DNA of 64,000 bases from NCBI RefSeq assembly GCF_005887115.1, contig NZ_PNCJ01000017.1:357340-421339 (forward strand), read 5' to 3'. Shown piece after piece: positions 1-9,558 of this stretch. Under the pieces are notes generated by a model. It had not been told where the DNA came from. It did no database searches and was given only the letters and a program-made list of their open reading frames with translations. Each line of letters begins with the position of its first letter. Position 1 is the stretch's first letter. Made by a program: the position numbers and the translations under genes. This DNA comes from Pseudoalteromonas rubra (lineage in GTDB: Bacteria; Pseudomonadota; Gammaproteobacteria; Enterobacterales; Alteromonadaceae).

Positions 1-1
1 C

Positions 2-274
2 TTTGATGACATCAGTATCATTCCAACCTTTGTGCTGACGCCGCTAACTTATCTGGGCGGGGTGTTTTACTCCATCACTTTGTTGCCGGAGTTCTGGCAG
101 GGGGTGTCTCAGGTCAACCCGATTATCTACATGGTGAATGCCTTCCGTTATGGCTTCCTGGGTGTGTCTGATGTCAATATCACACTGGCCTTTGGCGTGT
201 TGATTGGCTTTATCACTGTGCTGTTTGCAGTAGCACTGAACCTGATCAAGCGCGGCGTTGGTTTGCGTCATTGA
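2..274 (+). CDS. yadH: ABC-2 type transporter permease, C-terminal part (YadH-like)
   Basis: This reading frame is open from the left edge of the window and ends at TGA 272-274, so only about 90 C-terminal residues are visible. They contain two hydrophobic stretches, a segment reading LTPLTYLGGVFYS and a last helix before the terminal RGVGLRH. This matches the end of the E. coli YadH permease family as I remember it: the inner-membrane half of an ABC exporter whose ATPase (YadG) would lie upstream, outside the window. The substrate is unknown. The next gene begins 108 bp downstream on the same strand. Confidence 0.82.
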   Translation, partial: FDDISIIPTFVLTPLTYLGGVFYSITLLPEFWQGVSQVNPIIYMVNAFRYGFLGVSDVNITLAFGVLIGFITVLFAVALNLIKRGVGLRH

Positions 275-382
275 TCAGAAACGTGGCAGAGGTTGCTCTG
301 CCACACTACCGCTTACTTAATCGGGCTGACTGAGATAAAATAGCGCCATTATTTTTCAGACTATGAGCATTGATACGCTGTT

Positions 383-1048
383 ATGTCAGACGCAAATTCC
401 AGAAGCATCACCAGTAATCAGGCTGGGCTCCACGAAAAGTTAGACGAAGTGGTTCAGAAACACCTCAACACACCATTCAAAAAGCCCATTGCGGCCCATA
501 CACAACAGGCTTTTGAGCAGGTGAATGAAAAAGTGCAGGCATTCGGTGGCCCCATTATTCTGGACTCCTGCTGTGGGGTAGGTGAAAGCACGGCAAACCT
601 GGCAAAACTGCATTCGGATGCGCTAGTCATAGGTATCGACAAGTCGGAACATCGTCTTGAAAAGCACGATATTGAGTACAAACAGACGGAATCTGGGCAG
701 TATATTCTGGTTCAGGCCGATCTGAACGACTTCTGGCGTCTGGCCTGTGAGGCCAACTGGCAGCCTACGCATCATTATTTACTCTATCCCAACCCCTGGC
801 CGAAAGCCAAACACCTGCAAAGGCGCTGGCATGGTGCAGCAGTGTTCCCTTATATCGTTGAGCTGGGTGGCCGACTTGAGTTGCGCAGTAACTGGTCAAT
901 TTACGTTGAGGAGTTTGCCCGCAGCCTCGAACTGGCAGGTAAAAAGGCAGAGGTCAGTGTTTATGAAAGTGATACGTCAATGACGCCGTTTGAACGTAAA
1001 TACTGGGCCAGCGGACAAAAAAGTACCCGACTTATCGCGCAACTGTAA
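383..1048 (+). CDS. TrmB-like SAM-dependent methyltransferase
   Basis: A 221-residue cytosolic protein with a Rossmann methyltransferase fold. Motif I reads LDSCCGVGEST (about residues 53-63), an acidic VIGIDKSEHRL segment follows, and YPNPWPKAKHLQRRW (about 137-151) corresponds to the PDPWPKKRHxKRR signature of tRNA (guanine-N7) methyltransferase TrmB. The family makes m7G46 in tRNA. Here the signature has N for the first D, and motif I is Cys-rich, unlike housekeeping TrmB, which usually sits near mutY in this class. It is therefore probably a divergent paralogue, and the tRNA substrate is inferred. The start ATG follows a short AT-rich leader without a strong ribosome-binding site. Confidence 0.7.
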   Translation: MSDANSRSITSNQAGLHEKLDEVVQKHLNTPFKKPIAAHTQQAFEQVNEKVQAFGGPIILDSCCGVGESTANLAKLHSDALVIGIDKSEHRLEKHDIEYKQTESGQYILVQADLNDFWRLACEANWQPTHHYLLYPNPWPKAKHLQRRWHGAAVFPYIVELGGRLELRSNWSIYVEEFARSLELAGKKAEVSVYESDTSMTPFERKYWASGQKSTRLIAQL

Positions 1049-1056
1049 TTTATGCA

Positions 1057-1105
1057 GCCATATCTCAAGCGCCAGTGATATGGCAGCTTAAATCAGGCAC
1101 TGGCG
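1057..1105. terminator. Inverted repeats between convergent genes
   Basis: Two overlapping inverted repeats lie where the TrmB-like gene (+) and the GGDEF/EAL-like gene (-) converge: GCCATATC (1057-1064) with GATATGGC (1077-1084), and GCGCCAGTG (1069-1077) with CACTGGCGC (1097-1105). The two are mutually exclusive hairpins. No long T run follows, so a role as a bidirectional terminator is only plausible. Confidence 0.4.
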
Positions 1106-2991
1106 CGAATGTCTTTACTTATACTGCCTGAGTTAACGTTTATATGCGGCCCCGGCGCGCCAATCAGGCTTCCTTCAACCAGTTTCACGTTACAATCCAG
1201 CAGTTGTTCAAGCTGATGTTTGCTTTGTACGCCATCCACAAGCAAAGTGATTTGGCGTTCATGGCATAATTTGGCGATGTGCTCAATATATTCGTGAAGC
1301 TGGGTATCTTCGCTCAGTTGTTCAATCACGCTGGATGTTAGTTTAACGCTGTCTATGGTGAGTTTTAGTACTCTGCTGATAGTCAGTAAGCCGCTGTTAC
1401 TCGATGCCACCATAATATTTACGCCTTTGCTTTTCAGTACATTGATATACACCCGCATGTCAGCAAAGTGTTCAATCACTTCCTGCTCTTCCAGTTCAAA
1501 GGTAATTTTGGCCGGTTGCGGGTAGCGTCTTAGCTGAGCAAAAATAAATTCCATCATTTGTGGATCGGCCAGGTCCTGCCAGCCTAGCTGCATACTCCAG
1601 GCATGATGCGATTTACGAAAATGTGCGGTGCACAACTCTAACATCACTTTGGTCAGCTGTGAGCTCAACCTGGAATGACGGATAACATCTGAAAAGGAGT
1701 CAGGCCGTAAGATCAGACCCTGTTCAGTCAGCACTCTGGGTGTGCAGTGGTATTGCTCAACCATTTTACTCTGTGTCCCCATTCGTGGCGTAAAATAGGG
1801 AAGAATTCGGTGTTGCTCAAACGCACTTTGCACCGTTTTTGCTATGGCAATATGAGATTCCTGAATAGTCTTTATCTGAGTCGGGTCCTGGCCATATAAG
1901 CACACGCGTTGCTGCTTTTGTTGTGCCTGACGACAGGCAATAAACGCATTTTCCAGTAACAGGCGCTTATTGCCACTGGCGATCCCTGCGGTGACCTGAA
2001 TGTATAAATGTGGATCCTGCAGGATAGGCGTAGTCGTTGGGAATTCATTAATCAGGCTACTCAGATAGTGTTCTCCCTTATTGGCATCACTGAGCAGCAC
2101 CAGCTTGGCAGTTGCAAGACGATAGACCTTAAATGGCACGGTGAACTCACTAAAGTGGGTCATCACTTTACGCATGATTTCATCGCCAACATCTGTGCCA
2201 TAAAAGCTGACGATTTCTTCCAGCTCTTTAATTGCGATAATAGCCAGGCTCAGGTGCTGATTTGGGTTTTTGGCCAGATCCTGCTCCAAAGCCAGACGAT
2301 TCGGGAATCCGGTACGAGCATCGGTTGTGAGTGTTTTCCTGACTATTAATAAATACATACCGGCAACCAGCAAAGCAATTGCAAAGAAAAAGCAAGCTGT
2401 AAACAAGGATTCTTTAACGCTTTTAGCCAGCTCAGTTTGAATATGCGAAGTTTTAATGTCAGCGCCGGTGAGGTAAACCCGCCCGTCACGTGTCACATGA
2501 GGGATAAAAATGGTTTTAAAGTGCCCCCATTTGTCTTGTGAGACTTCGTACAAAGGCTGAGTTGAGCGAAAGGCACTTTTATTAACTGCGGTGGCTTCTG
2601 CATACAAGTCCAGCTTGCGGGTGACTTTGTCCTGTAAAACGTCATTCTGAGTGTAACTGGAGGCGCTGAAACGAACAGAAGGTGCATCGTAAATCATAGC
2701 ATAGACGTATTCTACACCGAGATGCTGCGCTAGCTGTGACAATTGAGCGCTTTTATGACGGTATTCTTCACTGCTGACTTCATTGAGTCTGTCATGATAA
2801 TCATCGCCCAGTATCAGCTGGGCACTGCGCGCAGCCATCAACAACTTTTGATCTATGCTCTTAACTATGGTGGTACGAGTCTGATGATAGGTATAAAGCA
2901 CGTACGCCGACAAAGAGGCAACAAAGATCACAAAGCCAATGACTATCCAGGTCAGTGATAGCGCCTTTAAGGCAAAATTCCGTTTATTCAT
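1093..2991 (-). CDS. Membrane protein with degenerate GGDEF and EAL domains
   Basis: A 632-residue inner-membrane protein. An N-terminal helix (about residues 8-30) and a second helix near 195-220 flank a periplasmic sensor-like region; then come a GGDEF-like domain (starts DARTGFPNRLALEQDL) and a C-terminal EAL-like domain. The GGDEF signature is replaced by sequence reading LATAKLVLLSD, the EAL motif region reads EQYHCTPRV, and the DDFGTG loop reads ASSNSGLL. Both enzymatic sites therefore look dead. By comparison with CsrD and LapD (known degenerate GGDEF-EAL membrane proteins) it may be a c-di-GMP receptor or an RNA-turnover adaptor, which is inference. A TTG codon at 3013-3015 would add eight residues; I prefer the ATG at 2991, which has GGAA just upstream. 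Confidence 0.75.
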   Translation of the reverse strand: MNKRNFALKALSLTWIVIGFVIFVASLSAYVLYTYHQTRTTIVKSIDQKLLMAARSAQLILGDDYHDRLNEVSSEEYRHKSAQLSQLAQHLGVEYVYAMIYDAPSVRFSASSYTQNDVLQDKVTRKLDLYAEATAVNKSAFRSTQPLYEVSQDKWGHFKTIFIPHVTRDGRVYLTGADIKTSHIQTELAKSVKESLFTACFFFAIALLVAGMYLLIVRKTLTTDARTGFPNRLALEQDLAKNPNQHLSLAIIAIKELEEIVSFYGTDVGDEIMRKVMTHFSEFTVPFKVYRLATAKLVLLSDANKGEHYLSSLINEFPTTTPILQDPHLYIQVTAGIASGNKRLLLENAFIACRQAQQKQQRVCLYGQDPTQIKTIQESHIAIAKTVQSAFEQHRILPYFTPRMGTQSKMVEQYHCTPRVLTEQGLILRPDSFSDVIRHSRLSSQLTKVMLELCTAHFRKSHHAWSMQLGWQDLADPQMMEFIFAQLRRYPQPAKITFELEEQEVIEHFADMRVYINVLKSKGVNIMVASSNSGLLTISRVLKLTIDSVKLTSSVIEQLSEDTQLHEYIEHIAKLCHERQITLLVDGVQSKHQLEQLLDCNVKLVEGSLIGAPGPHINVNSGSISKDIRASA

Positions 2992-3304
2992 GTCAGTTTC
3001 CGTTTGAGTCTTCAAGTCTGATGGCGTGGATTGTTCCTAATACTATCCATTTCTCGCATTGCTGACAAAATATTTAACGAATTCGCGCTAGTTTTGAACC
3101 CTAATCCTTACATGTATCGTACTAAAGGGTCGGGTTGACTCTTTTTACTGTGTCATCAGAGGTTCATCAAAATATCAAGCAGAGTTCATTTTTTTTGACG
3201 GTATTGCAGACTTTCCCATCGCTTTACAGTAAAGTTAGTCATTTCGTATCAACTTGGCAAGGTAACTCCCGACATCAGTTACCCACGCATGATTAGGTAT
3301 TAAA
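2992..3304. other. Divergent intergenic region before panP
   Basis: About 310 bp separating the degenerate GGDEF/EAL gene from panP, so it should hold both promoters. A perfect inverted repeat CTTTACAGTAAAG lies at 3222-3234, about 70 bp before the panP start, and is a possible operator. A run of eight T follows GTTCA around 3185-3196. I see no gene here. Confidence 0.5.
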
Positions 3305-4933
3305 ATGGGTCCAAAGCGTTGTGCAGTCGCTTCTGAAGAAAGCTTAATGCGTATCTTTACCGTTCCAGAAGCACCCAGCTCCACGTTAAGTGTGATAGAG
3401 CAGGAAATTTCCAGTAATCTGGCTGGCTTTCTGAATGAAAACATCGCCGCAATCGAAAAACCATTGCATGAGATAGAAAAAGACTTTCAGTCGGCAATGA
3501 TCCCGGAAGAACCGATGTTTGTGTCTGATTATGCTCAGGATATTATGGAGCAACTGGTCGCGCATTCTGTTCATACCGCGTCGCCAAGTTTTATCGGCCA
3601 CATGACATCCGCATTGCCGCACTTTGTTCTGCCACTGTCTAAATTGATGGTGGGGCTGAACCAAAACCTGGTAAAAATAGAAACTTCAAAGGCATTCACG
3701 CCATTGGAGCGTCAGGTTCTGGGGATGATGCATCATCTGGCCTATGGCGAAAATGACAGTTTTTATGAAAAGTGGATGCACAGTGCTAAGACCGCGCTGG
3801 GGGCATTTTGCTCTGGCGGCACCATTGCCAACATTACGGCTTTGTGGATTGCCCGCAACCGATTGCTGGGCCCGGATGGTGACTTTAAAGGCCTTGCCAG
3901 CGAAGGGATCATGGCTGCGATGCTGCATTATGGTTATAAAGGCTTGGCAGTACTGGTGTCTGAGCGTGGCCACTACTCTTTGGGTAAAGCCGCGGATGTA
4001 CTGGGCATTGGTCGTAGTAATTTTATTGCTGTCAAAACCGATGATAATAACAAAGTGGATGTTAGTGCGATGCGTGTTAAAGCGCAGGAACTGGCTGAAA
4101 AAGGCACCAAAGTGATGGCGATTGTCGGGGTCGCGGGTACCACTGAAACGGGTAACATAGATCCGCTGCCAGAAATGGCGGCACTGAGTCAGGAGTTAGG
4201 CTGTCACTTTCATGTCGATGCAGCTTGGGGTGGTGCAACCTTGCTGTCTGCCAATTATCGCCACTTACTTAACGGTATTGAGCAGGCTGATTCCATCACG
4301 ATAGATGCACATAAACAAATGTACGTGCCTATGGGCGCAGGCATCGTGTTGTTTAAAGACCCCACTGCTACAGATGTAATTGAGCACCATGCTGAGTATA
4401 TCTTGCGTAAGGGCTCAAAAGATTTGGGCAGTCACACACTCGAAGGCAGTCGGCCTGGTATGGCAATGCTGGTGCACGCATGTTTACGCGTGATCGGGCG
4501 CAAAGGCTATGAGATGCTGATCGATAAAGGGATCGAAAAAGCACAGTACTTTGCAGCGTTGATCCGTGAAGAAGAAGATTTTGAGCTGGTGTCGGATCCT
4601 GAGCTGTGTTTGCTGACCTATCGCTATGTACCAAAGCCGATCCGTCAGGCAATTGAGCGTGCAGACGAACAAGAGCGCATCGACATTTATGCTGCGTTAA
4701 ACCGCTTTACCGCCAGTATGCAGAAACGTCAGCGCGAATCGGGACGCTCGTTTGTTTCCCGTACCCGCTTAACGCCACCTCAGTATCAACATCAGCCCAC
4801 AGTAGTATTTCGAGTGGTGCTAGCTAACCCTTTAACGTCAAAGCAGATGCTAAAAGAGATTTTGGCAGAGCAAAAGGGACTGGCTCAGAGTGATCCGGTA
4901 TTTAAGAAATATCTTGCAAAATACATGGCCTAG
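3305..4933 (+). CDS. panP: PLP-dependent aspartate 1-decarboxylase PanP
   Basis: A 542-residue group II pyridoxal-phosphate decarboxylase. The N-terminal stretch around MRIFTVPEAPSSTL, the segment SVHTASPSFIGHMTSALPHF and the block KIETSKAFTPLERQVLGMM match the Vibrio/Alteromonadales PanP family (putative pyridoxal-dependent aspartate 1-decarboxylase) as I recall it. The PLP-binding motif is IDAHKQ with the Schiff-base lysine near residue 337; HVDAAWGG holds the conserved Asp. PanP turns L-aspartate into beta-alanine for pantothenate synthesis in species lacking PanD. panB and panC lie about 19 kb away in this window with no panD beside them, which fits. The start is supported because homologues also have about 15 residues before the LMRIFTVPE block. 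Confidence 0.88.
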   Translation: MGPKRCAVASEESLMRIFTVPEAPSSTLSVIEQEISSNLAGFLNENIAAIEKPLHEIEKDFQSAMIPEEPMFVSDYAQDIMEQLVAHSVHTASPSFIGHMTSALPHFVLPLSKLMVGLNQNLVKIETSKAFTPLERQVLGMMHHLAYGENDSFYEKWMHSAKTALGAFCSGGTIANITALWIARNRLLGPDGDFKGLASEGIMAAMLHYGYKGLAVLVSERGHYSLGKAADVLGIGRSNFIAVKTDDNNKVDVSAMRVKAQELAEKGTKVMAIVGVAGTTETGNIDPLPEMAALSQELGCHFHVDAAWGGATLLSANYRHLLNGIEQADSITIDAHKQMYVPMGAGIVLFKDPTATDVIEHHAEYILRKGSKDLGSHTLEGSRPGMAMLVHACLRVIGRKGYEMLIDKGIEKAQYFAALIREEEDFELVSDPELCLLTYRYVPKPIRQAIERADEQERIDIYAALNRFTASMQKRQRESGRSFVSRTRLTPPQYQHQPTVVFRVVLANPLTSKQMLKEILAEQKGLAQSDPVFKKYLAKYMA

Positions 4934-5067
4934 TTCGGCCATCTGCTCTTGATGCACACGCTCTTGGCAAGAAAACAATGCATTTTGTCGCAGGCGAGAT
5001 ATTATTAGAGTATAACAACGGTATGGCATCGCAGTAAAACGATGCCCTAATTCATCAGCTTTGCGAC

Positions 5068-6114
5068 TTGGTAGTACCTTTGAATCGATTAACTCAGAGC
5101 ACGCAAAAATTGCGGCGGATCAGCTCGCAAGAGGTCGATGTTTCCGGTGAGCATCAGAGCTTTTTACGAGATATCATTTTTGAGGCAAAGTCTTTGCTTC
5201 AAGTCGATCGTGTGTCGGTGTGGTTGTTTGACGACATGCATCAGCCGACCAAGTTACTCAATTACGCCAATACTGACTGGCAGGCGGTGCCGCAGCAGTT
5301 GCCAGTGTTGACGATTGAGGATTTCCCTACCTATTTTGCAACCATCATCAGTGGCCAGTCGATTGCTGCTGAGGATGCATGCACTGACCCTCGTACCTGC
5401 GAATTTACCGAAATCTACCTCAAGCCTCACAATATAGCGACTATGCTGGATACGGCCATTTTTAAAAACGGTATTGCATTAGGTGTGGTGTGCTGTGAAG
5501 GGCTTGCTGATGTGCGTCAGTGGCAGGAGTGGGAAGTGACCATCACGGAGATGGTTGCTGATTGCTGTAGCCGTCGGTTGTTGGTGCATGAGTTATATCA
5601 GATGCAGCAAAAGCTCACTAAAATGGCGTTCCAGGACATGCTGACGGGCCTGAACAACCGCCGTTTCCTGATGGAGCATGCAAAGCGTGAGATGAGCCGT
5701 CATCAGCGTACGGAGCGACCAATGAGCCTGATCATGATGGACCTGGACAGGTTTAAACGCATCAATGACGACTTTGGTCATGATGCAGGCGACAAAGTGC
5801 TGCAAAAGTTTGCTCAGTGCTGTCTGGATGTGGTGCGCGTCGAAGACTGTTTTTGTCGCTTAGGAGGTGAAGAGTTTGTCGTGCTGTTACCAGAAACCTC
5901 GGTCAGCGATGCGCATATGGTGGCCAACCGGCTATGCACAGCCGTCCGCGATATGGAGGTGCGCCAGGAAAACATGTTGATCCACGTCACAGCCAGCTTT
6001 GGGGTTGCTGAGGTTAACCCCAGTATGCCATTTAGTCATGCCCTTAAAATGGCCGACCAGGCGGTTTATCGCGCCAAGGCCAATGGCCGAGATCAGATCC
6101 AGCTTGCTTATTAG
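5068..6114 (+). CDS. GAF-GGDEF diguanylate cyclase
   Basis: A soluble protein of about 348 residues. A GAF domain occupies roughly residues 25-170 (VDRVSVWLFDD is typical) and a GGDEF domain roughly 185-345. The catalytic signature is intact as GGEEF, preceded by RVED exactly five residues upstream, which is a proper inhibitory I-site; DLDRFKRINDDFGHDAGD is the usual GTP/metal segment. It should make c-di-GMP with feedback control, with the GAF ligand unknown. No in-frame ATG lies near the start. The frame opens after TAA 5035-5037, and TTG 5068 is the first usable codon but has a poor ribosome-binding site, so the start is uncertain. Confidence 0.85.
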   Translation: MVVPLNRLTQSTQKLRRISSQEVDVSGEHQSFLRDIIFEAKSLLQVDRVSVWLFDDMHQPTKLLNYANTDWQAVPQQLPVLTIEDFPTYFATIISGQSIAAEDACTDPRTCEFTEIYLKPHNIATMLDTAIFKNGIALGVVCCEGLADVRQWQEWEVTITEMVADCCSRRLLVHELYQMQQKLTKMAFQDMLTGLNNRRFLMEHAKREMSRHQRTERPMSLIMMDLDRFKRINDDFGHDAGDKVLQKFAQCCLDVVRVEDCFCRLGGEEFVVLLPETSVSDAHMVANRLCTAVRDMEVRQENMLIHVTASFGVAEVNPSMPFSHALKMADQAVYRAKANGRDQIQLAY

Positions 6115-6129
6115 TTACGTCTGATTGTA

Positions 6130-9100
6130 TTAACTACTATGGCTAAGTAACGCCTTTAGCTTAGCCGGTTTCAGCGGTTTACTCAGGTAATGGATCTGTG
6201 CCTGCTTGGCCTGTAGTTTCAAACTGTCATCACGGACCGCGGTAATGAGTACGGCCGGGATCTTTGCATTCCAGCACTGCCTTAAATCCTGGATCAGGCT
6301 GACGCCATTTTCATCATTATCGAGCTGATAATCCATCAGGATAAAATCCGGTGCTGGATTATCTGCGGCATATTCCCGGGCCTTGTTTGCCCTGTCAAAC
6401 ATCTGATAACTAAATTGCCACTTATCCAGCAAACTGGCCATGGCGGCCAGGTTTTTGGGGTCGTCATCCACCACCACCAGATTAAGTTGTGCCTTACTGG
6501 TAGTCTTTTGCTCCACGCTGCCAGCTTTTTGCTGGAGCTGCTGATGATCTCCCAGTGGCACTTCTACGCTGAAGCGACTGCCTTTGCCCGGAATGGAATG
6601 CATTTCCAGTGGCATGCTAAGCAGCTCGCACAGCCGTTTTACAACGCCGAGCCCCAGCCCGACGCCTTTATTGTCGCCACTTTGAATGCGATAAAAGTCA
6701 TTAAATATCTTCTGTTGTTCGTGTTCGGTGATACCCGGGCCGGTATCCCAGACTTCAATACGAACACTGTGGCTGCGGCGACGACAAGCCAGCAGGACAC
6801 GACCTTGCTCGGTATACTTGACGGCATTGGAGACCAGGTTTTGCACGATACGACGCAGATAAGTAATATCGCTGTGGATCACCTGGTGACTGGTTCTAAC
6901 ATGCAGTGCCAGACCTTTTTCCTGACACAAAATGGCATATTCACTGGCCAGAGGCGACATGATCTCATCGATATCAAAATGGCGAGGAGTGGGTTTCATC
7001 GCGCCTTGTTCCAGCTTAGCGATGTCCAGTAGCGCGGACATCAGATGAACAGTCGAATCCAGACTGGCACCCAGCTTTTCCAGATTACTGCGGTCGTTAC
7101 CTTCCAGCTTATCTTCATTAATTGCAGCCAGGTAGAGGCGAGCTGCATTCAGCGGTTGTAAAATGTCGTGACTGGCCAGTGCCAAAAAGCGGGTTTTACT
7201 GTCATTGGCGCGTTCTGCCTCTTTTTTTGCCGCAACCAGGGCCTGCTCTGTTTCCTCCCGGCTGGCAATTTGGGCTTTGAGATCCTGGTTTATCAGACGC
7301 ACTTCCTGTGTTCTTGCCTCAATGCGGTTTTCGAGATCCATGTTGATCTCTTCCAGTGCGTTCTGCGTGTCGATATGGCTGGTGATATCAGAAAAGCTGG
7401 TGACAAAACCGCCCTCTGGCAGCGGGTTACCCGTCATTTCGAATACCTGGCCGTTGCTGCGGTGTCGAATAAAGTGGTGCGATGTACCATTTCTCAAATG
7501 CTGTACGCGCTTTTCAACCAGTTTTTCAAGCTCTCCAGGGCCACATTCGCCGCGCTCAGCGTTAAAGCGGATCACTTCCTCAATGCTCTGGCCTACTTGC
7601 AAAAAACCATCCGGGTATTCAAACATTTCATGATAACGGCGGTTCCAGGCAACCAGGTTGAGATCTTTATCCACCACCGAAATTCCATGACTGAGGTTTT
7701 CCAGTGAGGTGAAAAGCAGGTTCTGGTTGAATTGCAATGCCTGCGTGGTTTCATCGAAAAAGTTGACCACTTCTTCAAAGGCGAGTTGTTTGCCTGAGGA
7801 AACGGCATGGATCAGTGCGCGTGCAGAAGAGGCACCTAGAACCCCTGTAAGTGCCCGCTCACAAAAGGCAATGAAATCTGCACTGGGGTAGGCATTGCTG
7901 TCTTCAATATCGTGATTGATGGCATAGTGACTAAGTAACTGCTGACTGCGCTGGATCCCTAAAAAGGTTTGCAATAGCACAGTAAAGTCATACACCGTTG
8001 CTTTAACGTCTTTGTTGAGACGTTTGGCAGCGCTAGCCTGTTCCCAGGGACTGACAAAGGCAGCCGCCTGAATTTTATCTATCAGACGCTCATATGCGCC
8101 GAGCGAGAAGCTGATATAACAGCTGATATTGGCCAGCAGTGCCAGCAAAGTACCGCGCGTAATGATGGTCTGGCGGGTTTCAAAGTCCAGGCTGCTGCCT
8201 GCTTCGATTACCGGAAACATCAGAAATAACATCCAGCATAAAAAGCCGGCCAGCAATCCGGCATACACACCATAGGCGTGGCCTTTGCGCCAGTATAGTC
8301 CGCCCACAATGGCCGGAAGTAACTGAGTCACCAGAGAAAAGGCGACCAGGCCCATGTTTGCAAGGGCTTCACCATGGCCAAACCACTGCTGGTAGAGAAA
8401 TGCCAGTACCAAAATAGCGGCAATGATAAAGCGCCGGATCAACAGGATACGGGTTTTATAGTTACTGGTCAGGCGGTTTTTTTTAAACTTACGCTTTAAC
8501 AGCAGAGGCAGTACAACGTCGTTAGAGAGCATGGTACTGAGTGTCAGGGTTGCCACCACTATCATGGCTGTGGCGGCGGATAAGCCCCCGATAAACACAA
8601 AGGTGGTGATCAGCGGATGGCCCTGCATCATCGGCAGCGCTAGTACAAAGCTATCTGCTGCCATGCCCTGGCCTATATTAGGGTGAATGGCGGCACTGGC
8701 AATGGGCAAGATCATCGCGGCTATCAGGATCAGATACAGCGGAAATGCCCAGCGAGCGGTGCGCAGATGACGGCGGTCCTGGTTGTCGACCACAGTCACG
8801 TGAAACTGGCGGGGTAAGCAGATGATAGCAGCGGCTGCCATCAGCGTCTGGCCGATAAAGTTGAAATTGGTAAAGTCAAACCCCTGCCAGTGAGTCAAGT
8901 TTACTGTTGTGAGGCTGTTTTGCGTTAACAGGGCTTGCACAGCAATTACGGCTACGGCCATCAGTGCCAGTAATTTGATCAGAGATTCAAACGCGATGGC
9001 AAGCATGAGGCCGGAGCGATACTCGGTGACATCGACTTTGCGGGTACCAAAAAAGATGGCAAACAGGGCCATCAGCAAAGTCCCTGTCATGGCCAACATG

Positions 9101-9558
9101 CCGCCAGAGATTGGGGTACCCTGTTGTAACAATAAAAAGCTGCTGCTCAGTGCTTTGAGTTGTAGTGCAATATAAGGAATGGTTGCCAGCAACGCTATCA
9201 TAGTGACCATCACCGCTGTGGTCTGACGTTTACCATAACGTGCTGAGATAAAGTCAGCGATGGTGGTGATGTTCTGCTTTTTACTGACCAGGATCAACTT
9301 GCGCAAAAAGCCCTGACCAAACATAAAAAGCAGGGCCGGACCAAGCAAAATGGGCAGATAGTGCCAGCTGCTGGTGGTGGCGGTTCCCACTGAGCCATAA
9401 TAGGTCCAGGAGGTACAATAGATACCCAGGGCCAGGGCGTACACAAAAGGGTGATGGCTGATCCGGGTGGCCACGGGAGTGGTCTTATCTCCCCAGTTGG
9501 CGAGCCAAAATAGTAAGCCGATATAGGCGATGGCAACGAGGATCAGTGCAGCCGTCAT
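6130..9558 (-). CDS. crbS: SSF-PAS-histidine kinase-receiver hybrid sensor (CrbS-like)
   Basis: A 1142-residue inner-membrane sensor. Residues of roughly 1-500 form a sodium:solute symporter (SLC5/SSF) domain with about 13 helices. A PAS domain follows near 640-740, then a coiled coil, a HisKA domain with phospho-acceptor His797 in ALASHDILQPL, an ATPase domain (NLVSNAVKYT, VGLGLGVVKRL) and a C-terminal receiver with Asp1076 in LMDYQLD. This architecture is that of CrbS of Vibrio cholerae and CbrA of Pseudomonas. CrbS with CrbR activates acetyl-CoA synthetase in the acetate switch. The divergent DUF4212/SSF transporter supports carboxylate sensing. No CrbR-like regulator lies nearby. CbrA-type sensing of another substrate remains possible. 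Confidence 0.8.
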   Translation of the reverse strand: MTAALILVAIAYIGLLFWLANWGDKTTPVATRISHHPFVYALALGIYCTSWTYYGSVGTATTSSWHYLPILLGPALLFMFGQGFLRKLILVSKKQNITTIADFISARYGKRQTTAVMVTMIALLATIPYIALQLKALSSSFLLLQQGTPISGGMLAMTGTLLMALFAIFFGTRKVDVTEYRSGLMLAIAFESLIKLLALMAVAVIAVQALLTQNSLTTVNLTHWQGFDFTNFNFIGQTLMAAAAIICLPRQFHVTVVDNQDRRHLRTARWAFPLYLILIAAMILPIASAAIHPNIGQGMAADSFVLALPMMQGHPLITTFVFIGGLSAATAMIVVATLTLSTMLSNDVVLPLLLKRKFKKNRLTSNYKTRILLIRRFIIAAILVLAFLYQQWFGHGEALANMGLVAFSLVTQLLPAIVGGLYWRKGHAYGVYAGLLAGFLCWMLFLMFPVIEAGSSLDFETRQTIITRGTLLALLANISCYISFSLGAYERLIDKIQAAAFVSPWEQASAAKRLNKDVKATVYDFTVLLQTFLGIQRSQQLLSHYAINHDIEDSNAYPSADFIAFCERALTGVLGASSARALIHAVSSGKQLAFEEVVNFFDETTQALQFNQNLLFTSLENLSHGISVVDKDLNLVAWNRRYHEMFEYPDGFLQVGQSIEEVIRFNAERGECGPGELEKLVEKRVQHLRNGTSHHFIRHRSNGQVFEMTGNPLPEGGFVTSFSDITSHIDTQNALEEINMDLENRIEARTQEVRLINQDLKAQIASREETEQALVAAKKEAERANDSKTRFLALASHDILQPLNAARLYLAAINEDKLEGNDRSNLEKLGASLDSTVHLMSALLDIAKLEQGAMKPTPRHFDIDEIMSPLASEYAILCQEKGLALHVRTSHQVIHSDITYLRRIVQNLVSNAVKYTEQGRVLLACRRRSHSVRIEVWDTGPGITEHEQQKIFNDFYRIQSGDNKGVGLGLGVVKRLCELLSMPLEMHSIPGKGSRFSVEVPLGDHQQLQQKAGSVEQKTTSKAQLNLVVVDDDPKNLAAMASLLDKWQFSYQMFDRANKAREYAADNPAPDFILMDYQLDNDENGVSLIQDLRQCWNAKIPAVLITAVRDDSLKLQAKQAQIHYLSKPLKPAKLKALLSHSS

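Noticed and set aside
7168..7707. Long plus-strand frame (179 codons) inside the sensor kinase
   Set aside because: It lies wholly antisense to the PAS-HisKA coding region with no independent features; it is a shadow of high-GC codon use.
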